DNA of 9,861 nucleotides from Chthonomonas sp. UBA2391. Its GTDB lineage: Bacteria > Armatimonadota > Fimbriimonadia > Fimbriimonadales > Fimbriimonadaceae. The DNA lies in contig DDSL01000006.1 in NCBI GenBank assembly GCA_002343825.1, forward strand, positions 1-9,861, read 5' to 3'. The notes under the pieces are model-generated. The model ran no database searches. It had not been told where the DNA came from and saw nothing but the letters and a program-made list of their open reading frames with translations. Positions 1 to 6,382 of the stretch are shown here, one piece after another. How positions within the stretch are numbered: position 1 is the first letter of the stretch; each line of letters opens with the position of its first letter. The translations under genes and the position numbers were made by a program.

Positions 1-740
1 GTGTTATACGGGGCGCCGCTGGTGCTGGCGGGGTTGACCGTTCCTGATTTGTGGCCCTCGGGGTGGACGGCGTGTTGGTCGAAGGCTCCGGCGCTGGTGA
101 CAAACCGAGCAGAGCCGTCGCTCATGACCACCGATCCTCCGCGCGGGCTCCAGGCACGATAGTAGTTGTACGGTGTCGGGCAGTCGTATCCGTAGCGGTC
201 GCATTCGCCCTTAAAGAACGGCATCATCTCAAGCCGGATCAGTCGCGAGTTGCTGGGGTCTTGCAGAGAGGTTTCGGTGACCGTCCATCCACGGGTGAAG
301 GCCGTCGTATCGTTATTGACCGAACTCTCGCCCGGGACGACCGTGAAGAGGCACCGGGTGAAGAGGTAGCTGCTGCCATAGGCGGCATGGTAGGTGCGCG
401 CCCCGGGGACGTCTTGATCAGTGTAGGGGCCGCCTTGGTCGAAGGGACTCTTGAAGATCTCCTTGTTCTTGCTGTAACTCAGCAGAGGGACCTCGATCCC
501 CTTGTGGCCAGGTTGGCCAGCCGCGGGTCGACTGTTGTAGGCATAGAAAATGGGATAGGTGTCGTCGTTGTCGCCCAGATACATCTTGATGGCGAGACCG
601 ATCTGCCTGGCGTTACTGAGGTCAGTTGTCCCCTTGGCGCTCTCTTTGGCCTGGGCGAAGACGGGAAAGAGGATGGCGGCCAAGATCGCGATGATGGCGA
701 TGACGACGAGGAGTTCGATGAGCGTGAAAGCTTTCTTCAT
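1..740 (-). CDS. Prepilin-type N-terminal cleavage/methylation protein (DUF1559-like), 3' end off the window
   Basis: Reading the complement from ATG at 740 gives 246 codons without a stop to the window edge, so the C-terminus is missing. The protein starts MKKA/FTLIELLVVIAIIAILAA, a class III (type IV pilin) leader: a short basic segment, the cleavage site before Phe, Glu at mature position 5, and one hydrophobic helix. The helix runs into ILFPVFAQAKESAKG, typical of Armatimonadota pseudopilins. The soluble part has KMYLGDNDDTYP and ends in a GGSVVMSDGSARFV stretch that matches the DG end of the H-X9-DG domain, with Ser where His is expected. The product should be processed by prepilin peptidase and sit in the membrane or a pseudopilus. 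Function is unknown. A TPP riboswitch lies about 100 bases upstream, which is unexpected for this family. No strong Shine-Dalgarno precedes the ATG. Being a prepilin-like protein is secure; its job is not. Confidence 0.9.
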   Translation of the reverse strand, partial: MKKAFTLIELLVVIAIIAILAAILFPVFAQAKESAKGTTDLSNARQIGLAIKMYLGDNDDTYPIFYAYNSRPAAGQPGHKGIEVPLLSYSKNKEIFKSPFDQGGPYTDQDVPGARTYHAAYGSSYLFTRCLFTVVPGESSVNNDTTAFTRGWTVTETSLQDPSNSRLIRLEMMPFFKGECDRYGYDCPTPYNYYRAWSPRGGSVVMSDGSARFVTSAGAFDQHAVHPEGHKSGTVNPASTSGAPYN

Positions 741-771
741 GGTTGCGTTCGATCTCGATTCCAGAAATGCG

Positions 772-808
772 AACGGGTCGCCAGCTGTGTTTCGGCTAGC
801 GACCCGTT
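772..808 (-). promoter_or_regulatory. 14-bp hairpin between the TPP aptamer and the prepilin gene (probable expression platform)
   Basis: On the minus strand the arm AACGGGTCGCTAGC (808 to 795) pairs with GCTGGCGACCCGTT (785 to 772), with one G-T pair and a 9-base loop. It lies 30 bases downstream of the aptamer and 32 bases before the start codon. No run of U follows, so it is not a textbook intrinsic terminator. It may act as a weak terminator or affect translation. The stem is seen directly; its role is inferred from position. Confidence 0.6.
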
Positions 809-837
809 TCACGCTCGTAGAGGTGATCGTCGTCCAC

Positions 838-937
838 TGCCGCATTTCCTCCGCTGGTTCTAACCAGATCAGGTTCAAGGGGTCTTTCTCTTGCATCGAG
901 AAACTCTCAGCCAGGCTACTGGCTCCCCCTGCGGGCA
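838..937 (-). promoter_or_regulatory. TPP (thiamine pyrophosphate) riboswitch, THI element
   Basis: On the minus strand the conserved THI-box parts appear in order. GGGGGAGCC comes first (P2 5' strand), then a GCCAG/CTGGC hairpin leading into CTGAGA. Next is a TTTCTC/GAGAAA stem (903-898 and 890-885), then ACCCCTTGAACCTGATCTGG, then a P5 hairpin with loop TTAGA and the end CAGCGGAGGAAA. Closing stem P1 can form between TGCCCGCA (937-930) and TGCGGCA (844-838) with one bulged C. These match the TPP-binding core. A weak -10-like TATTGT (complement of 951-956) would start the RNA just before the aptamer. Downstream is a prepilin-like gene, not a thi gene. The motif match is strong; whether it switches that gene is inference. 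Confidence 0.93.
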
Positions 938-976
938 CCACGTTCTCTTAACAATACGTCTACGGCCCGGTGAAGG

Positions 977-1006
977 TTGCAGGATTCCGGGGACTTGATC
1001 TAGAAT
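977..1006 (+). promoter_or_regulatory. Probable sigma-70-type promoter for the B12 leader
   Basis: TTGCAG (977-982) and TAGAAT (1001-1006, 5 of 6 matches to TATAAT) are separated by 18 bases. The predicted start, about 7 bases downstream, falls at the first base of the cobalamin riboswitch closing stem (1013), which supports the assignment. The -35 box is weak (3 of 6). Confidence 0.5.
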
Positions 1007-1012
1007 GAGAAA

Positions 1013-1124
1013 GTGAGGTTCCGCTGTCGTGGCGGAATTCTGAAGATAGGGAAAGTCCGGTGAGAATCCGGCGCTGTGCCGCAACGGTGTGGGGAAATGC
1101 CCCGAGCCCGAATGCCTACCTCAC
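1013..1124 (+). promoter_or_regulatory. Cobalamin (adenosylcobalamin/B12) riboswitch
   Basis: The closing stem GTGAGGT (1013-1019) pairs perfectly with ACCTCAC (1118-1124). Between them are a TTCCGC/GCGGAA hairpin, the core TAGGGAAAGTCCGGTGAGAA followed by TCCGGCGCTGTGCCGCAACGG, and the B12-box-like end GAGCCCGAATGCCTACC. These are the conserved landmarks of the cobalamin riboswitch (GGTG..AA.TCC..GC.G..CCGCAAC.GT, then GAG.CCG..TGCC). It reads toward the prepilin-like gene at 1240, away from the TPP element. Ligand class is known from the family; the regulated genes here carry no recognisable B12 enzyme. Confidence 0.93.
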
Positions 1125-1173
1125 ATAAGAAAAATTGATCGTCGTCCCGCCTACGAGCATAGGTGAAGACCGC

Positions 1174-1207
1174 CTGACCCTCACCCAGGGTCAGACCTTC
1201 TTCTCTT
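1174..1207 (+). terminator. Attenuator-type terminator hairpin after the cobalamin aptamer
   Basis: CTGACCCT (1174-1181) and AGGGTCAG (1187-1194) form a perfect 8-bp stem with a 5-base loop, followed by the pyrimidine-rich stretch ACCTTCTTCTCTT (1195-1207). It lies between aptamer and start codon, where the expression platform of a termination-type riboswitch is expected. The T tract is interrupted by C, so strength is uncertain. I did not identify a clear antiterminator partner. Confidence 0.6.
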
Positions 1208-1239
1208 AGCTCCACAAGGCCCCAACTGGGAATTTGCCT

Positions 1240-1929
1240 GTGGATACCATTCGTCAATCTGTTCAACGTGTTCGGGGTTTCACCCTTGTGGAACTCCTCG
1301 TAGTCGTCGCCATCGTGGCGATCTTGGCCAGCATCCTTATGCCGGTCTTCGCTCAAGCCAAGTCGGCGGCACAGAGTACGGTCTGCCTGAGCAATCTCAA
1401 GCAACTTGGGCTCGCGTTCCATCTCTATGCCGGCGATTCCGATGAGGTCGCCGTTCCGGCCTTCTACTATTCCTCCGACTTCACCACCGAGACCGCCTGG
1501 GATTTCGTCAGCGTCGTCGGGGCCGATGGTGGGCAACTGGGACTCTTGGGGCGCTACACGCGCACCGGCCAACTCACCCGCTGCCCCAGCTTTTCGGGAG
1601 AGAGTTGGGGACGACCGACCACCGGATATGCCTATAACACCACCTATCTAGGCGGCGATCCCTTTCTCGGGGTCTTGCCCGCGGCGCTTGGGGCGGTAGC
1701 CGATCCGTCCGGAACAGTGGCCTTTGCCGATGCCGGGTTCGGAGATCCGGTGGCGGCCTGCAACTACCTCAGAGCGCCGTCTGATCCGCTCTTTGCGGCG
1801 GGGACGGTCCATTTTCGCCATCACGGCTCCGCGAACACGGTTTGGGCGGATGGTCATGCTCGCCGGGTCCGGGGGACGTCGGTGACGGGTGGACTTCCGG
1901 GTGGGGAAGGAGATTATGATCTCGACTAG
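1240..1929 (+). CDS. Prepilin-type protein with H-X9-DG domain, behind the B12 riboswitch
   Basis: The 229-residue product has a class III leader of about 12 residues ending ...RVRG, cleaved before FTLVELLVVVAIVAILAS, with Glu at mature position 5. It continues MPVFAQAKSAAQSTVCLSNLKQLG, the conserved segment after the helix. Near the C-terminus His194, followed by nine residues and Asp204-Gly205, makes the H-X9-DG signature of prepilin-type processing-associated proteins (WADGHA). It should be exported to the inner membrane and cleaved by prepilin peptidase, as a minor-pilin or pseudopilin-like surface protein. I chose GTG at 1240 because GGGA (1228-1231) lies 8 bases upstream; TTG at 1234 is an in-frame alternative but sits 2 bases from that motif. 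It is the first gene after the cobalamin riboswitch. Its substrate or partner is unknown. Confidence 0.88.
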   Translation: MDTIRQSVQRVRGFTLVELLVVVAIVAILASILMPVFAQAKSAAQSTVCLSNLKQLGLAFHLYAGDSDEVAVPAFYYSSDFTTETAWDFVSVVGADGGQLGLLGRYTRTGQLTRCPSFSGESWGRPTTGYAYNTTYLGGDPFLGVLPAALGAVADPSGTVAFADAGFGDPVAACNYLRAPSDPLFAAGTVHFRHHGSANTVWADGHARRVRGTSVTGGLPGGEGDYDLD

Positions 1930-2830
1930 ATTGGGGGGGCGGATTCTGCCGCTCCGGGGCAGAGGCCCCCGGCCTGCGGGGGCCGAGGGAGTGGCCTTGG
2001 GCCGGAGCGGCAGACGACGGGTGGCCCTTGGGGTCCTCTCGTTTCTCTGTTGTCTGGGGGCTTGGGCCAGTCCGAACTTTCCCGCTCGGGTCGTCTCTAG
2101 CTCGGGGTTAGGAGCCGGGTTCTATAGCAACCCACTTTCGGTGTTGGGCCCCCCGACCTCGGCCAGCGCGGGGATCCGCGTGAGTCTGGGTTTTGGTGCC
2201 TTTGGGAGTGAGCCATCCGGACTCCCGGTCGTCACCACCATCCCAACTGGAGGGCAGATTACAGTGGAGTTTGATCCACCCGTTCGGGACGACCCCAAGA
2301 ATCCCTACGGCCGAGACTTTATCGTCTTCGGGAATGGATTTGTCGGCTTGAGCCAGCAGTTTGCCGCCCCGACGCTTGCTGATCAAGTCACGGTGACCGG
2401 CGGCCCAGACTTCTTTGAACCCATGCGCGTCAGCATCAGTCCCGACGGTTTGGCTTGGTACACCTACCCCCTCAGCCTGAACCAAGGGGCCGATGGTTTT
2501 GCTCCCACGCAGGCCGATCGTTGGAATCCACTGAGTCGCACCTGGGGACCCCGTAGCAACTTCCATCTGCCGATACCGCCCACCGTGACCCGCGCGGGTT
2601 GGACCGGCAAAACCCTTGCCGAAGCCATCGCCTCACTGCAGGGCTCGGGCGGGGGAACAGCTTTTGACCTGGCTCCATCGGGATTCCGTTGGATCCGCTT
2701 CATCAAGATCGAAGGCGGCGGGGGAGAAGTGGATGCCATTTCTCGAGTCTTGCCGGCCTTCCAATCAACTTCCCGAGACGGGCGACTTCGCCCCATCGGC
2801 AACCTTCCCATTAAAGGAGAAAAACCATGA
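1916..2830 (+). CDS. Secreted surface protein of a type seen in B12-regulated operons
   Basis: From ATG 1916 the product has 304 residues. A basic RSGRRR stretch, a hydrophobic VALGVLSFLCCLGAWA segment and cleavage before SPNFPA make a Sec signal peptide. The mature part looks beta-rich. Near residue 129 is NPYGRDFIVFGNGFVG, later ISPDGLAWYTY, then GTAFDLAPSGFRWIRFIKI and GGGEVDAISRVLP. From memory, a DP.NPYG.DF.VFGN...DAFDLA...GEVD pattern marks 'cell surface proteins' encoded beside cobalamin transport genes in Bacteroidetes and others; I could not verify this. The start is uncertain. ATG 1916 has AGGAG only 3 bases upstream and overlaps the previous gene. TTG 1997 has GAGGGA 6 bases upstream and gives a cleaner signal peptide of about 24 residues. 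The extra N-terminal codons lie in a GC-rich inverted repeat. The stop overlaps the next ATG (ATGA), so translation is probably coupled. Confidence 0.82.
   Translation: MISTRLGGRILPLRGRGPRPAGAEGVALGRSGRRRVALGVLSFLCCLGAWASPNFPARVVSSSGLGAGFYSNPLSVLGPPTSASAGIRVSLGFGAFGSEPSGLPVVTTIPTGGQITVEFDPPVRDDPKNPYGRDFIVFGNGFVGLSQQFAAPTLADQVTVTGGPDFFEPMRVSISPDGLAWYTYPLSLNQGADGFAPTQADRWNPLSRTWGPRSNFHLPIPPTVTRAGWTGKTLAEAIASLQGSGGGTAFDLAPSGFRWIRFIKIEGGGGEVDAISRVLPAFQSTSRDGRLRPIGNLPIKGEKP
1946..2013. repeat. Nested GC-rich inverted repeat between prepilin and surface-protein genes
   Basis: The outer arms CTGCCGCTCCGG (1946-1957) and CCGGAGCGGCAG (2002-2013) are perfect 12-bp complements. Inside, GGCCCCC (1964-1970) and GGGGGCC (1978-1984) form a 7-bp stem with a 7-base loop. 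Codons here would read as a Pro/Arg/Gly-rich segment atypical of the rest of the protein. It could be a REP-like palindromic element, an mRNA-stability structure, or a block on the start region of the surface-protein gene. Only this copy is visible. Confidence 0.75.
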
Positions 2831-3393
2831 AAAACCTATTCATTGCACTCGTTGCGCTGCCCGCAGCTAGCCACGCATTCACCTTTTCCGATATCACCAC
2901 CTGGGTGGGATCGGGTTCGAACCAATCGGCCCTCGTGATCGACTGGAATCTCGGCCCAGTGGATGAGATCCGTGTCTACGGATTCCGTTGGGACGGAGTG
3001 AAGACCGGAAGGGATATGTTCGACGCTGTTCTTGCCTCCGATCCAAAGCTCTACCGCGAGCTCGTGCCCAACGTGAGCTACACCGCGGTCTTCGGGATCG
3101 GTTATGACTTCAACGGCGATGGGTTCGATAAAGCGAGCGATCGCTATGTCGAGGGCTGGTTTACTGGCGGCTTCTGGGCCTACTACAATGGGTCCGGAAA
3201 CGCCTATCCGGGTTGGGCCTTTGCCAATGAGGGCTTCGACACCCGGGTTCTGGCCAATAACAGCTGGGACGGCTTTAGCTGGTGGCCGAACTTCTCGGGC
3301 GGGACCCCTCGGCAGCCCGTGCCGGAACCGATGTCGTTGGCGGTCTTGGGGCTGGGGCTCGCATCCCTGAGTCGGCGGCGCCGATCCCGCTAA
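2827..3393 (+). CDS. PEP-CTERM sorting-domain protein, last gene of the B12-riboswitch operon
   Basis: The 188-residue product has a short signal peptide (residues 1-17, cleaved after SHA). The C-terminal cassette has VPEP (165-168), a hydrophobic stretch LAVLGLGLASL, then RRRRSR. This is the PEP-CTERM signal, recognised by exosortase, which directs a protein to the cell envelope or extracellular matrix. The mature part has WVGSGSNQSALVIDWN, then a GFRWDGVKTGRDMFDAVL segment, then GIGYDFNGDGFD. From memory, similar 'VIDW...GYRWDG..TG.DML' proteins occur in B12-controlled surface loci; this is unchecked. AAAGGAG (2813-2819) lies 7 bases before the ATG, which overlaps the upstream stop. Genes 1240-3393 are therefore probably one transcript. 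An exosortase is not in this window. Confidence 0.88.
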   Translation: MKNLFIALVALPAASHAFTFSDITTWVGSGSNQSALVIDWNLGPVDEIRVYGFRWDGVKTGRDMFDAVLASDPKLYRELVPNVSYTAVFGIGYDFNGDGFDKASDRYVEGWFTGGFWAYYNGSGNAYPGWAFANEGFDTRVLANNSWDGFSWWPNFSGGTPRQPVPEPMSLAVLGLGLASLSRRRRSR

Positions 3394-3403
3394 GTTGCAA
3401 CCC

Positions 3404-3442
3404 GCACGGCAATTTAGCGTAAGCTTTATGACGCTGCCGTGC
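3404..3442 (+). promoter_or_regulatory. Hairpin between the B12 operon and the flotillin operon, overlapping a start codon
   Basis: GCACGGC (3404-3410) pairs with GCCGTGC (3436-3442), and AGCGT (3416-3420) with ACGCT (3431-3435), separated by a 5-base bulge. It starts 11 bases after the PEP-CTERM stop codon, so it may help end the upstream transcript, though no T tract follows. Its 3' arm contains the GTG start (3439) of the next gene, so if transcribed it would mask that start. Confidence 0.5.
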
Positions 3443-4080
3443 TGATTCGCGAGTTCTTTTCTGCCGAAGCCAACGCCCCGTTCATCTGGGCGTTGGTTTT
3501 GCTGTGTGTGCTCTCGATTCTCGTGGTTTTGGGCTCGGTCTTTGGCGCCTTTGCAGGCCCCGAGGCGGATCTGGATCTGGAAGCTGACGCGGCGGAAGGG
3601 CCCTTGGAGTTCTTAGGGGCGTCTTCCATGCCTCTCAGCGTCTATGTGACGCTGTTCTGCGGGAGCTTCTTTGTCGCAGGTTATTGCCTTCAGATGGCGG
3701 CGTATCAAATGAGAGGGGCCTTTTTGCCCGGCTGGATCGCCTTAGCGGCGGCAACCGGTATTGCCCTGGGAACCGGCCGACTGGCGGGGAAGCTCGCCAA
3801 AAGGGCGAATCTGAAGGTGGAAACGGAAGTGATTTCGGCCGAAAGCTTGGTGACCCGCATCGCGGTGATCGCCGAAGGAACGGCCCGAAAGGGCTTGCCC
3901 GCCCAAGCCAAGTTAACCGATGAGCATGGTGCAACTCACTACGTGCTCGTCGAGCCCCTTCGAGGTGGAGACGAATTTACTCGAGGGCAAGAAGTCGTTC
4001 TGTTGGAACGGCAAGGCCCTAAATATCTTGTCATGGGCGCAACGCTCGAAGACCTGAACTCGTTAAGCGAAAATCAATGA
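3439..4080 (+). CDS. YqiJ/NfeD-like membrane protein with OB-fold, partner of flotillin
   Basis: The 213-residue product has three predicted membrane helices (about residues 14-39, 64-84 and 94-117). A soluble C-terminal domain (about 130-205) of beta-strand character looks like an OB fold: LVTRIAVIAEGTARKGLPAQAKL, then HYVLVEPL and GQEVVLLER. Size and layout match E. coli YqiJ (about 209 residues), which is encoded next to flotillin YqiK. An acidic loop PEADLDLEADAAEG lies between helices 1 and 2. The stop overlaps the flotillin ATG (ATGA), typical of this gene pair. GTG 3439 is the first possible start after an in-frame stop at 3415, and no Shine-Dalgarno is visible. The role known for such proteins is as a membrane partner of SPFH proteins in membrane microdomains or stress; the exact job here is unknown. 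Confidence 0.85.
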   Translation: MLIREFFSAEANAPFIWALVLLCVLSILVVLGSVFGAFAGPEADLDLEADAAEGPLEFLGASSMPLSVYVTLFCGSFFVAGYCLQMAAYQMRGAFLPGWIALAAATGIALGTGRLAGKLAKRANLKVETEVISAESLVTRIAVIAEGTARKGLPAQAKLTDEHGATHYVLVEPLRGGDEFTRGQEVVLLERQGPKYLVMGATLEDLNSLSENQ

Positions 4081-5885
4081 ATACCGAAAATCTGTTGTTG
4101 GCACAGTTGACCGGTGAGGGGGGCAGATTGCTCGCCTACTTGGTCCCGGCGGCGGTGATCCTGATCACGCTCGCCACCATCCTTCTCATCATCTCGCGGC
4201 TCTATAAGCGCGCAAGCAAGGAGCGAGCCTTTGTTCGGACCGGATTCGGGGGGCAAAAGGTCGTCCTGAATGGCGGCGCCGTGATCCTTCCTGTGATTCA
4301 GGAAACGATCGAGGTGAACATGAACACCATGCGGCTCGGGATCGCCCGGAGCAATGAAGCCGGATTGATCACTCGCGACCGGATGCGGGTTGATGTGATG
4401 GCCGAGTTCTTTGTTCGGGTCAAGCCCACCGAAGAGGCCATCGCGGACGCGGCCCAAACCCTCGGCGCCCGGACGATGCAACCCGAGCAACTCAAGGACT
4501 TGGTCGAAGGGAAGTTCGTCGATGCTCTTCGATCGGTTGCGGCTGAGATGTCGATGGAAGAGCTTCACGAAAAGCGGGTGGAATTCGTCCAGAGGGTCCA
4601 GACCACGGTTTCTGAGGACATTCTCAAGAACGGTCTTGAACTGGAATCGGTCTCGCTGACGGCGCTCGACCAAACGAGCCAAGACTTTCTCAATCCGCAA
4701 AATGCTTTCGATGCCCAAGGTCTGGCGAAGCTGACCGAGATCATCGAGGCCAAGCGCAAAGAGCGCAACGACATCGAGCAGAACACCCGAGTCGCCATCC
4801 AGCTGAAGAACCTGGAAGCCGAGAAGCAATCGCTGGAGCTCGTCCGGGAGCAAGAATACGCGCGGATGGAGCAAGAGCGCGAGGTGACGACCCGCAAAGC
4901 CGCCCAAGCCGCCGAGATTGCCCAGGTGCAAGCTCTGCGCGCCCAGGAGGCCAAGCAGGCCGAGATCGAAGCCCAGCAAAAGATCGCCCTGACCGAGCAA
5001 GTCACTCGTCAGGCCATCGAAACCCAGCGAATCGAGCTCGAAAAGAAGATCGCGGAGCAAGAAGTCGCCAAGAAGCGGGACATCGAAAATGCCGAGATCC
5101 AAAAGCTGAAGCTGATCGAACTCGCCGAACAAGACAAGGCAGTGGCGATCGCTGAGAAAAGCCGGGAAAAGAGTGAGGCCGAAGCAGCCGCGAACCTCGC
5201 CTTGGCCGAAGCCGTTCGGTCGGAAGAAAAGGTTCTGACGGCCCGAGAAATCGAAGCCGCCGAACGCCGCAAGTCGATCGAGCTGGTGCAAGCCGCCGAA
5301 GAAGCCGAGCGTGAGGCCATCAAGATCACCGTCGCCGCCGAAGCGGAGAAGAAGGCGAGCATCGACCGGGCCCAAGCCATCGAGACGGCGGCCACCGCAG
5401 AAGCCAACAAGGCTCGAATTGCGGCTCAGGCTCAGGCCGATGCCGAACGGTTGGCTGCTGAGGCTCGAGAGAGGGCTTATGAGGTCGATGCCAAGGGTAA
5501 GCGCGAGCTAAACGAGGCCGAGAACCTGCTCAACGTCAACCTGATCGAGGCCCGGCTGAAGCAGGTCATCGTCGAGAATTTGCCCAGTATCATCCGCGAA
5601 AGCGTCAAGCCGATGGAGCAGATCGAGGGCATCAAGATCATCCAGGTCGAAGGCCTGGGCGGTGGCTCAAACGGCTCGGGTGGCGGGGATGGTCAATCTG
5701 GCAGCCTGGCCGACCAGTTGGTGAGTTCGGCGCTCCGATATCGCAGCCAGGCGCCGCTCGTCGATGCCCTGATGGAAGAGGTCGGTCTCAAGGGTGGGGG
5801 CAATCTCAACGCCCTGGGTCAGGCCCTTGTGAATGGGGAGGCCCCTCAACCGACTGGTTCGCCATCGACTTTGGCTGAGAAGTAA
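4077..5885 (+). CDS. Flotillin (SPFH/band 7 family, YqiK-like)
   Basis: The 602-residue protein has one N-terminal membrane segment (about residues 19-43), then an SPFH/band 7 domain (about 48-230) with KERAFVRTGFGGQKVVLNGG, typical of flotillins. A long charged, Ala/Glu-rich coiled coil runs from about 218 to 490 with many AE/EA repeats. Then comes a conserved VNLIEARLKQVIVENLPSII segment, a Gly/Ser linker (about 526-543) and a short C-terminal part. Flotillins oligomerise in the membrane and organise ordered microdomains that host signalling and transport complexes. Length is close to that of YqiK-type flotillins. The gene overlaps the YqiJ-like gene by 4 bases, so the two products are probably made together. 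The family assignment is secure; the cellular role in this organism is inferred. Confidence 0.95.
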   Translation: MNTENLLLAQLTGEGGRLLAYLVPAAVILITLATILLIISRLYKRASKERAFVRTGFGGQKVVLNGGAVILPVIQETIEVNMNTMRLGIARSNEAGLITRDRMRVDVMAEFFVRVKPTEEAIADAAQTLGARTMQPEQLKDLVEGKFVDALRSVAAEMSMEELHEKRVEFVQRVQTTVSEDILKNGLELESVSLTALDQTSQDFLNPQNAFDAQGLAKLTEIIEAKRKERNDIEQNTRVAIQLKNLEAEKQSLELVREQEYARMEQEREVTTRKAAQAAEIAQVQALRAQEAKQAEIEAQQKIALTEQVTRQAIETQRIELEKKIAEQEVAKKRDIENAEIQKLKLIELAEQDKAVAIAEKSREKSEAEAAANLALAEAVRSEEKVLTAREIEAAERRKSIELVQAAEEAEREAIKITVAAEAEKKASIDRAQAIETAATAEANKARIAAQAQADAERLAAEARERAYEVDAKGKRELNEAENLLNVNLIEARLKQVIVENLPSIIRESVKPMEQIEGIKIIQVEGLGGGSNGSGGGDGQSGSLADQLVSSALRYRSQAPLVDALMEEVGLKGGGNLNALGQALVNGEAPQPTGSPSTLAEK

Positions 5886-5894
5886 AGACCCCTG

Positions 5895-5925
5895 GGCCCC
5901 GGAATTTCCACTCCGGGGCCAAATT
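5895..5925 (+). terminator. Terminator hairpin after the flotillin gene
   Basis: GGCCCCGGA (5895-5903) and TCCGGGGCC (5912-5920) form a perfect 9-bp GC-rich stem with an 8-base loop, starting 10 bases after the flotillin stop. Only AAATTG follows, so the T tract is poor. It lies between convergent genes and could act on both strands. Confidence 0.65.
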
Positions 5926-5962
5926 GTAGCTGGAGTTCCGACGAGGCGACGCGATCGCCCCC

Positions 5963-6382
5963 CTACGCGTGGATTGGCATGCCGGGCTTTGACTTAGTGC
6001 GGCTTTGGACTAAGAACTCCACGGCCAGCAGCACAGAGATGACGACTCCCGCGATCCCCCATCGATTATCAGTCCAAGGTAGGGCCGAGAAAGTCAACCT
6101 TAGAACGCCGTAGAAACCAGAAACAAGTGCAACGATGGCGGTGATTCTGAAGGAGATGCTTCGCCAGCGAAGCATGCATTCATCTTCCTCCTTTCGCAAC
6201 AGTCCGAAGACTACGATTGCGGTAAGGAAGACGACTCCGACGACGATCGGGAAATCCAGCGACAAAAACGGTGTGGGGCGAGGCATCACCCCTTGCATGT
6301 CTGGCGACCAGCCGTAATAGGTCCCTGCGTAGGCGAACACCGCTTGGATGTTCCAGTAATGATGGGCCAAGTAGCCGACCAT
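5963..6382 (-). CDS. Unidentified multi-pass membrane protein, probably missing its N-terminus
   Basis: From ATG 6382 the product has 139 residues with three clear hydrophobic segments (about 45-62, 77-98 and 107-125). It ends in a basic tail QSRTKSKPGMPIHA. I do not recognise the family. Protein-like sequence continues upstream of this ATG in the same frame as far as about 6540 (DPEFVDLELVRFYQHK, then LEPKSIGALAAYAGSPV), yet no ATG, GTG or TTG occurs in that stretch back to the stop near 6630. The original gene probably began further out and lost its 5' end where the DUF3052-like gene now starts. It may therefore be a pseudogene, or be translated from the internal ATG. The downstream neighbour is the convergent flotillin operon. 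Confidence 0.55.
   Translation of the reverse strand: MVGYLAHHYWNIQAVFAYAGTYYGWSPDMQGVMPRPTPFLSLDFPIVVGVVFLTAIVVFGLLRKEEDECMLRWRSISFRITAIVALVSGFYGVLRLTFSALPWTDNRWGIAGVVISVLLAVEFLVQSRTKSKPGMPIHA

Noticed and set aside
51..863. Long plus-strand open frame (270 codons) opposite the left prepilin gene
   Set aside because: It is antisense to a clear prepilin gene and also runs across the TPP riboswitch region; its translation has no recognisable domain.
1000..1572. Minus-strand frame of 190 codons across the B12 riboswitch and the second prepilin gene
   Set aside because: It runs antisense through a conserved RNA element and a confident coding region; the composition is that of a shadow frame.
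1889..1915. GTG 1889 as start of the surface-protein gene
   Set aside because: No Shine-Dalgarno stands before it and it lies deep in the previous gene; ATG 1916 or TTG 1997 are better placed.
4074..5375. Minus-strand frame of 433 codons opposite the flotillin gene
   Set aside because: The Leu/Asp/Gly-rich translation is the reverse complement of the Ala/Glu/Lys-rich coiled coil, a known source of long false frames. The plus strand encodes an unmistakable flotillin.
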